Origin: Colwellia sp.
Lineage (GTDB): Bacteria; Pseudomonadota; Gammaproteobacteria; Enterobacterales; Alteromonadaceae
Direction of reading: 5' to 3'
Length of the DNA stretch: 64,000 nt
Assembly: GCA_013215295.1 (NCBI GenBank)
Contig: JABSOZ010000012.1
Location: 62,001-126,000 of the forward strand
Part shown: positions 46,926-57,914 of the stretch, one piece after another
Numbering within the stretch: position 1 is the stretch's first letter
How the letters are laid out: every line of letters starts with the position of its first letter
The notes under the pieces: generated by a model
Databases searched by the model: none
What the model was told of the DNA's origin: nothing
The model's input: the letters and a program-made list of their open reading frames with translations, nothing else
Made by a program: the position numbers and the translations under genes

Positions 46926-47951
46926 TTAAGCAGCGGTATCAACAGCATTAACTTTTGCCAGTTGTTCAATTAGCTGTATTGGTTGATCAACATGGAGCCA
47001 CAGTTTTGAAATATTTTCCGGGAACTGTCCCATCGTGGCTAAATACGTTTGCTCTTCACTAAAACACAATTCAATATTTGCTGTTTCTCCCTTACCTAAC
47101 ATTAACTGTTCTTTATTATCCGTTTTCTGAAATTCACCGTGATTCACCATCGCAATATCTTCAAGCTTAATCATAATAAAACTCATAAAAGCATTATTGA
47201 TAATAAGCTTATCGCCCTGCAAATAAATACTATATTTTTTAGCGACTCGATGATTCGCGGTTACAAAAATAACGGTATAAAACGAAAGACTTGCAATAAT
47301 AAAAGCAGTAATTTCACTCCAATCAACTAATAAAATGTAACTTAAGCTTCCAACCAAAAAGCAAGCTGCAACTAACATTAACCAGTGGCTTGTTGCCATA
47401 GAACGTGTGACTAATTGGCATACTGCTTGGGTATGATTTCTGGTGAATTTAGGTATCGCATAGTACCAGCTAGCCGGTTCCCAAGACATCGGCAATGCCA
47501 ATGCGAGCTTTTTCTCGTCATCTTGGTATTTTTCAACGGTATGAATTCTCGGATCACCTGATAACTTCCTTGCTTGCCATAACCCTTTAACGATCATCAC
47601 CATCAGATAGAGTTCAAGGATCAGTAATATTCCCATAATGGGATAGCGAATATACATAATGAACTCAAAAAATACGGCGACATCTATAGGGAAACTATAA
47701 CGCGCACAAAAACTGCTTAAAGAAAATATTATTATAATTTTCCATGCTTTTTGTTGTCCGGCTTTAATCACCCAAAACCAGTGCAGAATAGGTAATAGCA
47801 CAAAGTAGCCTGCAACAGCTAATAACACGGGTATGAGTGATTGAATTGTACCGTTATAGTTAAGGTTTTCGGGTAAGAATTGAAAACCTAAAACATAAAC
47901 GATGATTGCTACCGTTAAAAATTGAAGACGTTTCTTGATTGGAGTACGCAT
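46926..47951 (-). CDS. Uncharacterised six-span membrane protein with possible PH-like domain
   Basis: A 341-residue protein with about six hydrophobic segments (residues 10-27, 39-62, 72-86, 102-122, 190-210, 214-232) and a C-terminal soluble part (YSIYLQGDKLIINNAFMSFIMIKLEDIAMVNHG) whose beta-strand pattern recalls bacterial PH-like domains. I do not recognise a named family. It is monocistronic and convergent with the acetyltransferase gene. Confidence 0.65.
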   Translation of the reverse strand: MRTPIKKRLQFLTVAIIVYVLGFQFLPENLNYNGTIQSLIPVLLAVAGYFVLLPILHWFWVIKAGQQKAWKIIIIFSLSSFCARYSFPIDVAVFFEFIMYIRYPIMGILLILELYLMVMIVKGLWQARKLSGDPRIHTVEKYQDDEKKLALALPMSWEPASWYYAIPKFTRNHTQAVCQLVTRSMATSHWLMLVAACFLVGSLSYILLVDWSEITAFIIASLSFYTVIFVTANHRVAKKYSIYLQGDKLIINNAFMSFIMIKLEDIAMVNHGEFQKTDNKEQLMLGKGETANIELCFSEEQTYLATMGQFPENISKLWLHVDQPIQLIEQLAKVNAVDTAA

Positions 47952-48060
47952 AAGATTCAGTGTTTATTGGTTGAGAATAGTTACCTAGTCTTGCTTTTTA
48001 CGATTTTATTACAAAGGTGAGTAAATTAATTTCATCGTTCTTTGTTATCCATAAGCTTTA

Positions 48061-48148
48061 AACATCGTCATTCTTTCACATCGACTTACAGGGAAGTATT
48101 AATGCCGTGATGACATGGATGTCAAAAAGCGGTCATGTGATCATAACA
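48061..48148. repeat. 88-bp interspersed repeat, copy 1
   Basis: Starts aacatcgtcattctttcaca and ends gcggtcatgtgatcataaca. It is nearly identical to 48263-48350, with about four differences. The palindrome GACATGGATGTC lies within it. Confidence 0.85.
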
Positions 48149-48262
48149 TTGCCTACATGGATGTAGGTACTTAGTTTTTGTCTGGAACAAAAAAACTGAC
48201 GGTTGACGTGCAAGGATGCACTAATGCCTTGAAAGACAGGATGTCTGAGAAAGGCCATCCTG

Positions 48263-48350
48263 AACATCGTCATTCTTTCACATCGACGTACAGGGAAGTA
48301 CTAATGCCGTGATGACATGGATGTCAAAAAGCGGTCATGTGATCATGACA
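48263..48350. repeat. 88-bp interspersed repeat, copy 2
   Basis: Same orientation as copy 1, 202 bp apart. It is followed by taccgttcatcctgaacat, a phrase also found after accC (34950-34968), so the unit belongs to a dispersed family. Confidence 0.85.
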
Positions 48351-48370
48351 TACCGTTCATCCTGAACATA

Positions 48371-48396
48371 AAAAAACTCACCGAAGTGAGCTTTTT
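48371..48396 (-). terminator. Terminator of fadB-fadA
   Basis: On the minus strand AAAAAGCTCAC-TTCG-GTGAGTTTTTTT, about 35 bp past the fadA stop. Confidence 0.85.
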
Positions 48397-48429
48397 ATTG
48401 TCTTGATAATACGCCGTTAAATTTTACAA

Positions 48430-49608
<1,179 letters not shown>

Positions 49609-51792
49609 TTATGCTGTTTTAACGTTGTTAGTTTTTACATCAGTACTGAAATAAGATTTACCTGATTTAGCCATTTCGCGTAATCCGTCAGTTACCTGAT
49701 AAATTTCACCTAAATGCGCATATTTGTCTGCCATAGCGATAAAGCTATCTAAACCTAAGGTTTCTAAATAACGAATTGCGCCGCCTCTAAATGGAGGAAA
49801 ACCAATACCGTAAATTAGACCCATATCAGCTTCAGCTGCTGTATCTACAACGCCTTCTTCTAAACAGCGTACCACTTCATTCACCATAGGGATCATCAAG
49901 CGAGCAATAATTTCTTCACTACTAAATTCTTTTTTGTCCGAACAAGTGCTTGCAAATAATGCATAAGCATCAGCTGAAGCGTCTTTGGTAGGACGGCCTC
50001 TTTTGTCTTTACCGTAATCGTAAAAGCCTTTACCATTTTTCTGACCTAAACGCTGATTAGCATATAAAGTACTTACTGGGTCATGGTCAATTTTTTTCAT
50101 ACGTGTTGGAAAACCAGCAGACATAACACCCGTACAATGATCCGCAGTATCTACACCAACAACATCGAGTAAATAAGCTGGACCCATTGGCCAACCGAAC
50201 TGTTTTTCCATAATTTTATCAACAGCAGCAAAGTCAACGCCTTCAAGCATTAACTGACTGAAACCAGCAAAGTATGGGAATAAAACACGGTTGATATAAA
50301 AACCAGGACAGTCGTTAACAACAATAGGTGATTTACCCATTTTAGCGGCGTAAGCAACAACCGCAGCAACAGTTTCTTCAGAGGTATCTTTGCCACGAAT
50401 AACTTCAACCAATGGCATTTTGTTTACTGGGTTAAAGAAATGCATACCACAGAAGTTTTCTGGACGTTTAACGCTTTGCGCTAATAAGTCGATAGAAATC
50501 GTTGAGGTGTTCGACGTTAAAATAGCATCTTCATCAAGGTAACTTTCAACTTCAGCAAGCACCATGCCTTTCACTTTAGGGTTTTCAACAACCGCTTCAA
50601 CAACAATATCTACACCTTTAACACTATCGTAGCTTAGTGTTGGGGTAATGTTATTTAACACACCGGCCATTTTCTTCGCGTTCATGCGACCGCGTTCAAC
50701 TTGTTTCGTTAAAATGCCTGAAGCAGTGTTCAAGCCTAAATCTAGTGCCGCATCATTAATGTCTTTCATGATGATTGGCGTGCCTTTATAAGCAGACTGG
50801 TAAGCAATACCACCGCCCATAATACCAGCACCTAATACAGCCGCTTTGTTGACTTGTTTAGTTGCCATTTTGGCGGCTTTCTTTGCTTTGCCTTTAACAA
50901 TTTGGTCTGCCATGAACAAACCAATTTGCGCGGTAGCAGCATCAGTTTTAGCCAGTTTTGCAAAATTAGCATTTTCAATAAGCATGGCTTCTGCTCGACC
51001 TAAAGAAGCTGCGGCTTCAATAGTTTTAACCATCATCATAGGTGCAGGGTAATGTTTACCTGCTTTAGCTGCGATCATACCTTTACACGTATTAAAGGTC
51101 ATAATCGTTTCAACTGGACTAAGTTTTAACGGTTCAAGTTTCTGTTGACGTTTTGCTTGCCAATCTAATTTCCCCGCCATTGCTTGTTTAAGCATGTTCA
51201 TCGCTGCTTCACGTAAATGCTCAGGTGCAACAACGGCATCGAGTAAACCTACGGCCATCGCTGGGGCAGGTTTAAATGCTTTGCCAGTAGACATCCACTC
51301 AACAGCGTTATCCGCACCAATAATTCGTGGTAAACGTACTGTGCCACCAAAACCAGGAATAAGACCTAATTTAACTTCAGGTAGACCAATAGAGCACGTT
51401 GTATCAGCAATTCGGTAGTCACAAGCTAAGCTCATTTCACAACCGCCACCTAAAGCAAAACCATTAAGCGCAACTACTGTTGGCAGGTTAATGTCTTCAA
51501 ATGAATCAAAAATATCTGAACCACCTTTGATCCAAGGAACAAGTTCCTCTTCGGGTAATTTAAACATTTCTAAAAATTCAGTGATATCAGCACCAACTAT
51601 AAAGTTAGATTTACCAGAAGTAACTAAAATACCTTTAGCTTCTGTACAACTGTTAATAGCAGCAACCACTTCGATGTATTCTTTGAACGTTTTCTGATCG
51701 AACTTATTCACTGAACCTTGAGCATCGAATTTAAATTCAACAATGCCGTCATCCAATAATTCGGCAGAAAGGTTTTGACCTTGAAATAACAT
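49609..51792 (-). CDS. fadB: Fatty acid oxidation complex alpha subunit
   Basis: A 727-residue multifunctional protein (E. coli FadB has 729). N-terminal enoyl-CoA hydratase/isomerase domain ([50 protein letters not shown]) and C-terminal 3-hydroxyacyl-CoA dehydrogenase ([19 protein letters not shown]-binding loop, [23 protein letters not shown]). [20 protein letters not shown] at the start separates it from FadJ. It forms the beta-oxidation complex with FadA. A PsrA-like operator lies upstream. Confidence 0.97.
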   Translation of the reverse strand: MLFQGQNLSAELLDDGIVEFKFDAQGSVNKFDQKTFKEYIEVVAAINSCTEAKGILVTSGKSNFIVGADITEFLEMFKLPEEELVPWIKGGSDIFDSFEDINLPTVVALNGFALGGGCEMSLACDYRIADTTCSIGLPEVKLGLIPGFGGTVRLPRIIGADNAVEWMSTGKAFKPAPAMAVGLLDAVVAPEHLREAAMNMLKQAMAGKLDWQAKRQQKLEPLKLSPVETIMTFNTCKGMIAAKAGKHYPAPMMMVKTIEAAASLGRAEAMLIENANFAKLAKTDAATAQIGLFMADQIVKGKAKKAAKMATKQVNKAAVLGAGIMGGGIAYQSAYKGTPIIMKDINDAALDLGLNTASGILTKQVERGRMNAKKMAGVLNNITPTLSYDSVKGVDIVVEAVVENPKVKGMVLAEVESYLDEDAILTSNTSTISIDLLAQSVKRPENFCGMHFFNPVNKMPLVEVIRGKDTSEETVAAVVAYAAKMGKSPIVVNDCPGFYINRVLFPYFAGFSQLMLEGVDFAAVDKIMEKQFGWPMGPAYLLDVVGVDTADHCTGVMSAGFPTRMKKIDHDPVSTLYANQRLGQKNGKGFYDYGKDKRGRPTKDASADAYALFASTCSDKKEFSSEEIIARLMIPMVNEVVRCLEEGVVDTAAEADMGLIYGIGFPPFRGGAIRYLETLGLDSFIAMADKYAHLGEIYQVTDGLREMAKSGKSYFSTDVKTNNVKTA

Positions 51793-51916
51793 GCCTAGTT
51801 TCCTCGTTTAATGGGATAAAAATAGGGGTCTGATATCAATTAAATACTAATTTAATGATCAGTTTTTATAATAATAGACGATTGAGTGTGCCTTGAAATA
51901 AAATTAAATGCAAATT

Positions 51917-51936
51917 ATTTAAACAAGCGTTTTAAT
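51917..51936. promoter_or_regulatory. Inverted repeat upstream of fadB, PsrA/FadR-type operator candidate
   Basis: ATTTAAAC-AAGC-GTTTTAAT has arms matching 7 of 8 bases around a 4-base centre, 125 bp before fadB. It keeps the AAAC-N4-GTTT core of PsrA-type fatty-acid-oxidation operators. Assignment is by motif resemblance only. Confidence 0.4.
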
Positions 51937-51958
51937 TATGCGTTTAATTTATTAAAAC

Positions 51959-54217
51959 TTACAGGTTAAATTCTAGTGTTAGCCATAATGAGCGACTACC
52001 TTGGGGGATTAAAGAATTGTTAAATCCTTTACTACGCTGGGTAAAATCGTTTCCTGAGTCTGCAGCTTTTATGCCTGGCAGCATATTTTGATGATCGAAT
52101 AAGTTTTTCACCTTCAAATTAATGCTGTAGTTTACATTCGTATAATTAACCGCAAGGTCAAAAATAACTCGCGAGCCTAATGCAATACCTTGCTTTGATA
52201 ATGGATTCCGTGTGTAAAGTTCAGTTGGTGATGAGTAATTTCCTTTAATATTAATACCAATTTTATTATTTATCGGCAAATATACCGAAGCATTAATTTT
52301 GTGCGGAGCAATATCCCCTACTGAAGAATTTTCACTTACCCATGCAGAAGTGTCATGGCTATAACGACGATCAGTTTGCGGTTTAGTATAAGTATAATAA
52401 AAATTACCGGTGATTTTTTCTAGTGCATTAATGAAATGTGGATACTCAAATCGACCTCGGTATTCCGCGCCCCAAGTATTTCTAGTACCATCATTTATTG
52501 CGGACTCTCTGATTACATTGGTATATGAAGCAACGTAAACCGATAATTCATGTAACCAATGATCCTCTTGCTGCATCAAGATTAATTCTATATTTTGTGC
52601 TTCTTCTGGCAGTAAATCTAAATTTGATTGCCGTCCACTCCAACCGCCATAAAGTTGTTCAGCAGAAGGTTCTTGAAATGCTTCACCATAGATAAGTTTA
52701 ATAACCGTTCTTTTATTTGCCAATTTATAAATACTTGCTAAACGCGGGCTAACCGAACTTCCCCAAATATTATTATCATCTAACCTTATTCCGAAATTAA
52801 TGACCCATGGAAAGGCATCATAAATGCCTCCGCTATATAAACCTTTATCATTAAACTTTTGACGATTATTACTGGGTACTTCATTGAGTGGATAAGCGCT
52901 AAAGGTGTATTCACTGTCGCCACTATGAAAAATCCCGGCCCCTAAACCATAAGGTCCAAGGTCAGATGCTGGTGTTGTTGAGCTATACGAGCCTTGCCAA
53001 TAACCAGGGATATCATAAGCTTTAGTAATATCACTTTTTTTATATCGCCAGCCGCTTAACACTCTCCAATGATTATTGACTTGGTACTCTGTGTCTTGTT
53101 TAAACTCAAAAGCTTCGCTCGTTGTATTCCAGTGAGTAAAACTCACAAAGGAATGTTGGCTCATATTGTCTCTAAAATCTGGTGCCGATTCTGCCCAATC
53201 GCCCCACACTCGATTATTACGATGCAGTGCAAAACTTTTTATGGAGAAATCTTTACTGACTTTTCCTTGATGCTCGAGGTAATACTGATTAGATTCTTGT
53301 TTCCATGAACTGTTTGTTTGTCCTCTATCTGCTGTGTACTGGGCACCGTAGCCCTCATCAACTTTCCAATGAATTAAGCCAAACTTCCAATTTTTATAAT
53401 TAATGTCGGCAAGAACACCACGGTCCATGGTGGGATCAGCATAGTGATCCATTTTTGTTTTCGTACTTTCAAGATTACGTATTGGTCCCCAAATAGACGC
53501 ATCTTGGTATAAGTCATTGCTTAGAAAACCCCAACGATTTGAAAAATCTTCTTCATCACTAGAAAACTTTCGCGCTGATAAACTATAGTGAAAATCATCA
53601 AAACGTCCGTTTGCGGATATTTCTATGCCTTTAGAATTCCACTGCCCTACCTCCGCCCTTGCCGTAAATTCATGTTGATCTTTAGTAAAATTATGAGCAT
53701 TTTTAGTAATGATATTAATAATGCCCATAAAAGCATTAGGTCCATAACGAACGGATGCAGGCCCGTATAAGACTTCAATTCTGGCAATATTGGAGATTGG
53801 ATACTGTCGGCTTACGACAGCAATTTGAGTCCATAGATGGTTATCAACAACACCATTAATCATGAAAAGTGTGCGACTTGAAGCTGGCGTTCGATAACCG
53901 CGTTGATAAAAAGTTAAATGCGTTGCACCACTTGTAACTACGCTGTCAAAGCTAGGTAGATCAGCAATAACATCGACTAAGTTACTATAGCCCTTTTGTT
54001 TAAAGTCCTTTTCTTCAATAACAATCATTGCCGCAGGTGCATCGGATAAAGACTCTTCAATACCACTAGCGGTCGTTACTTTGACATTCATTAATGAGCT
54101 CAATGAAAGCTGAAAGAGATCAGTTTCACCTTCTTCAAAGGCACACAATGAAAAACTTAAAAATAGGAAAAATATAAAATAAATTTTAAGGGCTAGCTTT
54201 TGCATACGACAACTCAT
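51959..54217 (-). CDS. TonB-dependent outer-membrane receptor
   Basis: A 752-residue receptor. Signal peptide (about residues 5-26, cut after LCA); plug domain (ESLSDAPAAMIVIEEKDFKQKGYSNLVDVIADLPSFD, RTLFMINGVVDNHLW, IARIEVLYGPASVRYGPNAFMGIINIIT); barrel ending SRSLWLTLEFNL. ATG at 54205 is an alternative start. It follows the ABC exporter operon on the same strand with a 96-bp gap, so it may be cotranscribed, and import and export of related compounds may be linked. The ligand is unknown. Confidence 0.92.
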   Translation of the reverse strand: MSCRMQKLALKIYFIFFLFLSFSLCAFEEGETDLFQLSLSSLMNVKVTTASGIEESLSDAPAAMIVIEEKDFKQKGYSNLVDVIADLPSFDSVVTSGATHLTFYQRGYRTPASSRTLFMINGVVDNHLWTQIAVVSRQYPISNIARIEVLYGPASVRYGPNAFMGIINIITKNAHNFTKDQHEFTARAEVGQWNSKGIEISANGRFDDFHYSLSARKFSSDEEDFSNRWGFLSNDLYQDASIWGPIRNLESTKTKMDHYADPTMDRGVLADINYKNWKFGLIHWKVDEGYGAQYTADRGQTNSSWKQESNQYYLEHQGKVSKDFSIKSFALHRNNRVWGDWAESAPDFRDNMSQHSFVSFTHWNTTSEAFEFKQDTEYQVNNHWRVLSGWRYKKSDITKAYDIPGYWQGSYSSTTPASDLGPYGLGAGIFHSGDSEYTFSAYPLNEVPSNNRQKFNDKGLYSGGIYDAFPWVINFGIRLDDNNIWGSSVSPRLASIYKLANKRTVIKLIYGEAFQEPSAEQLYGGWSGRQSNLDLLPEEAQNIELILMQQEDHWLHELSVYVASYTNVIRESAINDGTRNTWGAEYRGRFEYPHFINALEKITGNFYYTYTKPQTDRRYSHDTSAWVSENSSVGDIAPHKINASVYLPINNKIGINIKGNYSSPTELYTRNPLSKQGIALGSRVIFDLAVNYTNVNYSINLKVKNLFDHQNMLPGIKAADSGNDFTQRSKGFNNSLIPQGSRSLWLTLEFNL

Positions 54218-54313
54218 AAATGGTCATGTTATGTACACATCTATTATAAAAATAGCTGTGTACATTAACTATAGCATTAAATCTGTTGCTTAATCATTTG
54301 TGAAAGGTGTTGG

Positions 54314-55549
54314 CTAATCACTTTGTAAAGCATCGATCGGGTTTAGTTTTGAAGCCTTAATTGCAGGATAAACACCAAAGGTTAATCCAACTAAAGCACA
54401 AATACTAAAAGACAATATAATAGCACTCGTTGACCAAGATACCGCCCATTCCGAATAGAGTGCGATAAGCTCTGATAGCGCTATACCGAAGAAAACCCCC
54501 AGAATACCTCCCATAATAGAAATAGTAAAACTCTCGGCAATAAACTGTAATCGAATATCTTTTTGTGTTGCGCCCACGGCACGTAACAAACCAATTTCCT
54601 TGGTGCGTTCTAATACCGTAGCAAGCATAATATTCATAATACCGATGCCGCCAACTAATAAAGAGATACCGGCAACACAAGACATAACAATATTAAATAT
54701 TTGTTGTGTCTGCTTTTGCTGAGCTAATAATGCGGCTGGAATAACCAAGTTATAGTCATCGACTTCATTATGACGTCGGTCGAGCAAATGACTTACGGCT
54801 TTCGCTGCGCTAATAGGGTCAACACTGTCATCTAGTTTTAGTTTAATGCTGGTCACTTCACTCGCTAGTTTTTTACTCGCAAATTTATGTATGGCTGTTT
54901 TCAAAGGGATAAACACCTGACGTTGGTCACCACCCAGCTTTATACCTTGAAACTCCTGTTTCTTTAAAAAAGGTGCTTGTAAAACGCCCACAACTTTAAA
55001 CCACAAGTGATTAATTTTAATATTTTTACCTATGGCGTTACCTTGTGGAAAAAGCTGTTTTGCAGTTGATGAGCCAAGTAATGCGACCTGAGAAAAATTT
55101 TGATCATCGCTTTTAGTCAGTAAACGCCCTTGTGCTAAATTGAATTTAGACAATTCAAAAAAACTTGCACTCACCCCTGTTGCTTCACCATCACTTTTTC
55201 CTTCGCCGCTGAAAATGCTATAAGTATCTATCAATTTCTGCGCACTAAACGCGGTAACAAATGGTAATGAACTCGCACTAACTTCACCATCTCTGATACT
55301 TAGCCCCGTAGAATGCTTACGTTGTTCTTGTAATTCTTTCTCTTCAAAAACTTTTCCTTCTATTATCAGATTATGCAGCCCCATGGAGTCGATCATTTTC
55401 ATGGCTTCAGCTTCTGCACCTTCGCCAATATTAAGCATTGCGATAACAGCGCCCACTCCAAAAATCATGCCGAGTAACGTTAATAATGTACGTAACTTAT
55501 GCTGAGCAAGTTCGGAAAAAGTATCCAAAAATATGGCTAAATATTTCAT
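54314..55549 (-). CDS. ABC exporter permease, MacB/FtsX type
   Basis: A 411-residue permease: TM1 near residues 18-42 (KLRTLLTLLGMIFGVGAVIAMLNIG), a large periplasmic MacB-type domain, then three C-terminal helices (VMSCVAGISLLVGGIGIMNIMLATV, FTISIMGGILGVFFGIAL, IILSFSICALVGLTFGVYPAIKAS). MacB-like mechanotransmission exporters move substrates in the periplasm rather than across the inner membrane. It is split from its ATPase, which is encoded four genes upstream at 58863. Its start overlaps the adaptor stop by one base. Confidence 0.93.
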   Translation of the reverse strand: MKYLAIFLDTFSELAQHKLRTLLTLLGMIFGVGAVIAMLNIGEGAEAEAMKMIDSMGLHNLIIEGKVFEEKELQEQRKHSTGLSIRDGEVSASSLPFVTAFSAQKLIDTYSIFSGEGKSDGEATGVSASFFELSKFNLAQGRLLTKSDDQNFSQVALLGSSTAKQLFPQGNAIGKNIKINHLWFKVVGVLQAPFLKKQEFQGIKLGGDQRQVFIPLKTAIHKFASKKLASEVTSIKLKLDDSVDPISAAKAVSHLLDRRHNEVDDYNLVIPAALLAQQKQTQQIFNIVMSCVAGISLLVGGIGIMNIMLATVLERTKEIGLLRAVGATQKDIRLQFIAESFTISIMGGILGVFFGIALSELIALYSEWAVSWSTSAIILSFSICALVGLTFGVYPAIKASKLNPIDALQSD

Positions 55550-56760
55550 TAACTGTGCTCCTTGTTGGTTAATGCTATTTTTTGACCTTCTTTAAGCCCT
55601 GATAATATTTCAACATGGCTTAAACTTGCCTGACCTAATGTGACGGGTGTAGATGTATAGTTGCCATTTTCGTACACATAAACAAAAGACTGCTTTTCTT
55701 CTACAAATACACTTTGTAAGGGGACAATAATTTTTTTACTTGTCGCCATTATTTCAATATTCGCATGTAGCTTTCTTCCTGGTACAAATAGCCTTGTGTT
55801 TTGCTCAGCTAAAAGAACAATAACTTCAAAATATTTTTGTGGATCACCACGTTTTATTGATGTTGGGAATGGTGCAACCGTTTCAACTTTTCCTTTAAAA
55901 ATTTTATCTGCATAAGCATACAATGAGAAGGTAACAGATTTATCAATAGCGAGATTTATCGCTTCACTTTCTAAAACAAATAACTTCACTTTCATGTTGC
56001 TGATGTCAGGTAATTCAGCAATTTTCTGTCCGGGCCATAAAGATTGACCCGCACGAGGTTTTTCACCACGCCAATTTGCTTTATAGGCAAGTAGACCATC
56101 GTGAGGTGCTTTAACCTCAAGTTTTGATAAACCATCGCTTAATTGCTTTAGTTTACTTTTACTCTGCGATCTTTTCATTTCTAACAAACCCATATCACCA
56201 GAAGAGCTAGCACTAAAACTATCGTTTTTCCAATAGAGATACTCTTCTTTAGAACCAAGATATTGCGTGTTTTGTAATGAATCTAATATTTCTAATTTTG
56301 AACGAATACGAACGTCTTCGATTGAGAATTTTTCGGCAAAACTTCTTTCTTTTCCAACCATGCCAATATCTTGGTTAATTGAATCAAGTTCTCTATTGAG
56401 CATACCTTTTTTTTCAATAATATCTTGTTCAGTGATCGACAATTCGTTTAGCCTATCCTTACTTTTAATCTCCATCGCTTCTCCGTCAAAACGGGCAATA
56501 ACATCACCTTTTTTAACATGTGAAAATTCAGGCGCTAACCAAGAAATATTTTGTGGGCCTTGCCGACTAATAGGCGCACTGATCACTGTCGCTTTTGCAG
56601 CAAACAACTCTCCTTTTGCAGGTACGTTAACCGTGAAGTTTTGCTTAGTCACCTCGTATAATAACGGCGTGCTTTTTTCCCCTGAACAGCTTGCTATTGC
56701 TAGAAAAGACAAGCTAATGATTAATATTTTCTTCATTGGTTTTTGTTGTAAATATTTCAT
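55549..56760 (-). CDS. Periplasmic adaptor, third of three, lipoprotein
   Basis: A 403-residue HlyD/MacA-like adaptor. Lipoprotein signal (MKKILIISLSFLAIASC), first lipoyl half near residues 47-90 (VIARFDGEAMEI), helical hairpin about 95-200, second lipoyl half (KAPHDGLLAYKANWRGEKPRAGQSLWPGQKI), barrel and membrane-proximal domains. ATG at 56760 overlaps the upstream stop (ATGA); an internal ATG at 56736 would also keep the lipobox. The WRGEKPRAGQS motif is shared with the other two adaptors, marking them as paralogues. Confidence 0.88.
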   Translation of the reverse strand: MKYLQQKPMKKILIISLSFLAIASCSGEKSTPLLYEVTKQNFTVNVPAKGELFAAKATVISAPISRQGPQNISWLAPEFSHVKKGDVIARFDGEAMEIKSKDRLNELSITEQDIIEKKGMLNRELDSINQDIGMVGKERSFAEKFSIEDVRIRSKLEILDSLQNTQYLGSKEEYLYWKNDSFSASSSGDMGLLEMKRSQSKSKLKQLSDGLSKLEVKAPHDGLLAYKANWRGEKPRAGQSLWPGQKIAELPDISNMKVKLFVLESEAINLAIDKSVTFSLYAYADKIFKGKVETVAPFPTSIKRGDPQKYFEVIVLLAEQNTRLFVPGRKLHANIEIMATSKKIIVPLQSVFVEEKQSFVYVYENGNYTSTPVTLGQASLSHVEILSGLKEGQKIALTNKEHS

Positions 56761-57914
56761 AAAGTCACTATATCTCCTTGTGACAAACCACTTTTAATGA
56801 CCACTTTATCTCCAATAATATGGGCGATTTCAATAGTTTTATCGTGATCAGAAAAAGTACCTGCGATACGAACACTCACTTCGCCATTTTCTGATTTAAC
56901 CGCTTGAGATGACAAAGTTAACGCGTTTTCAATGACTTTAGTAACCACTTCAATACGTGCAGTCATCCCTGGCCTTATAACGATATCATCAGGTTGTTCA
57001 AAAGAAATTATCGCATCAAAAACTCGCCGTTTATCTTGTGAAGATTTATCACGAAAAACGCGTCCTAATTCAACAATTTCTCCTTGCAGCACGATTTCCT
57101 GAGTACCGTCAATCATTATTTTAACGCGTTGACCGAGCTTTATTTTTCCACTGTCAGGTTCAGCAATCTGCGCTTTTAATTGCATTTGATCAATGACGGC
57201 AAGCTCAACGATCGGTTGACCAAACTGAACACTTTCACCAACGGCTGGCTTTTCTCCTTGCCAGTTTGCCCGATAAATAATCATGCCATCAATCGGCGCT
57301 TTAACTTTTAAACGCTCAATATCGACTTTAAAATCATCCACCTCAGCGGTTAATCGATTGACTTTACCTTTCGCTAACTTCAAATTTAACGCTTTATTAT
57401 TTATATGAAATTTAAGCTTTTCTTTGGCTAAGAAAAGATCGTTTTCCGCAATGGTAAAGTCTATAACTGATTTTTGACGTTCATTTTTAGAACGGCTATT
57501 ATCAATTATGTCAGCTCTTCGTTGTGCTTTTTCATATTCCATTTTTTTCTCTGCGACACCAAGAATAAGCTCTTGCTCTGATTCCGTTGCTCTAATTTCC
57601 TTATTTTCTAATTGTTTTTGAGCGCGTTCTAAATCGGCTTGTTTGTCGATTAGTCTGTCCATGACTTTTTTGCTATCGAAAGCGACGATAAGGTCGCCTT
57701 TTTTTACTCGAGTGTTCTCCGGGGTGAGCTGTTTTATTTGATACTGCCACATACGAGAAACTGATGGTGGAGCGATCATTGCCGTTTGTTTTGACTCCAA
57801 TTCTCCACTAGCAGTAACCACTAATTGTACTTTCTCTAACTTCACAGTTTCGCTTGGAGCTTTTTCACAGGCAGCAAGTAATACTAATAATATGATGGCA
57901 AAATATTTATTCAC
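56757..57914 (-). CDS. Periplasmic adaptor, second of three, lipoprotein
   Basis: A 385-residue adaptor. Lipobox LLAAC at residues 12-16; first lipoyl half with DLIVAFDSKKVMDRLID; a long charged helical hairpin (about 80-200); second lipoyl half KAPIDGMIIYRANWQGEKPAVGESVQFGQPIVEL; barrel with GQRVKIMIDG and RPGMTARIEV. Overlaps the preceding adaptor gene by 8 bases. It is anchored by its lipid rather than by a helix, so it must meet the permease from the periplasm. Confidence 0.9.
   Translation of the reverse strand: MNKYFAIILLVLLAACEKAPSETVKLEKVQLVVTASGELESKQTAMIAPPSVSRMWQYQIKQLTPENTRVKKGDLIVAFDSKKVMDRLIDKQADLERAQKQLENKEIRATESEQELILGVAEKKMEYEKAQRRADIIDNSRSKNERQKSVIDFTIAENDLFLAKEKLKFHINNKALNLKLAKGKVNRLTAEVDDFKVDIERLKVKAPIDGMIIYRANWQGEKPAVGESVQFGQPIVELAVIDQMQLKAQIAEPDSGKIKLGQRVKIMIDGTQEIVLQGEIVELGRVFRDKSSQDKRRVFDAIISFEQPDDIVIRPGMTARIEVVTKVIENALTLSSQAVKSENGEVSVRIAGTFSDHDKTIEIAHIIGDKVVIKSGLSQGDIVTL

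Larger units (their letters stand above)
47952..48429. other. Repeat-rich intergenic region
   Basis: About 480 bp with no gene between the membrane protein and fadA. It holds two 88-bp direct repeats (48061 and 48263), a set of short palindromes around GGAT (ctacatggatgtag, tgcaaggatgca, gacaggatgtc) and the fadA terminator. Confidence 0.75.
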
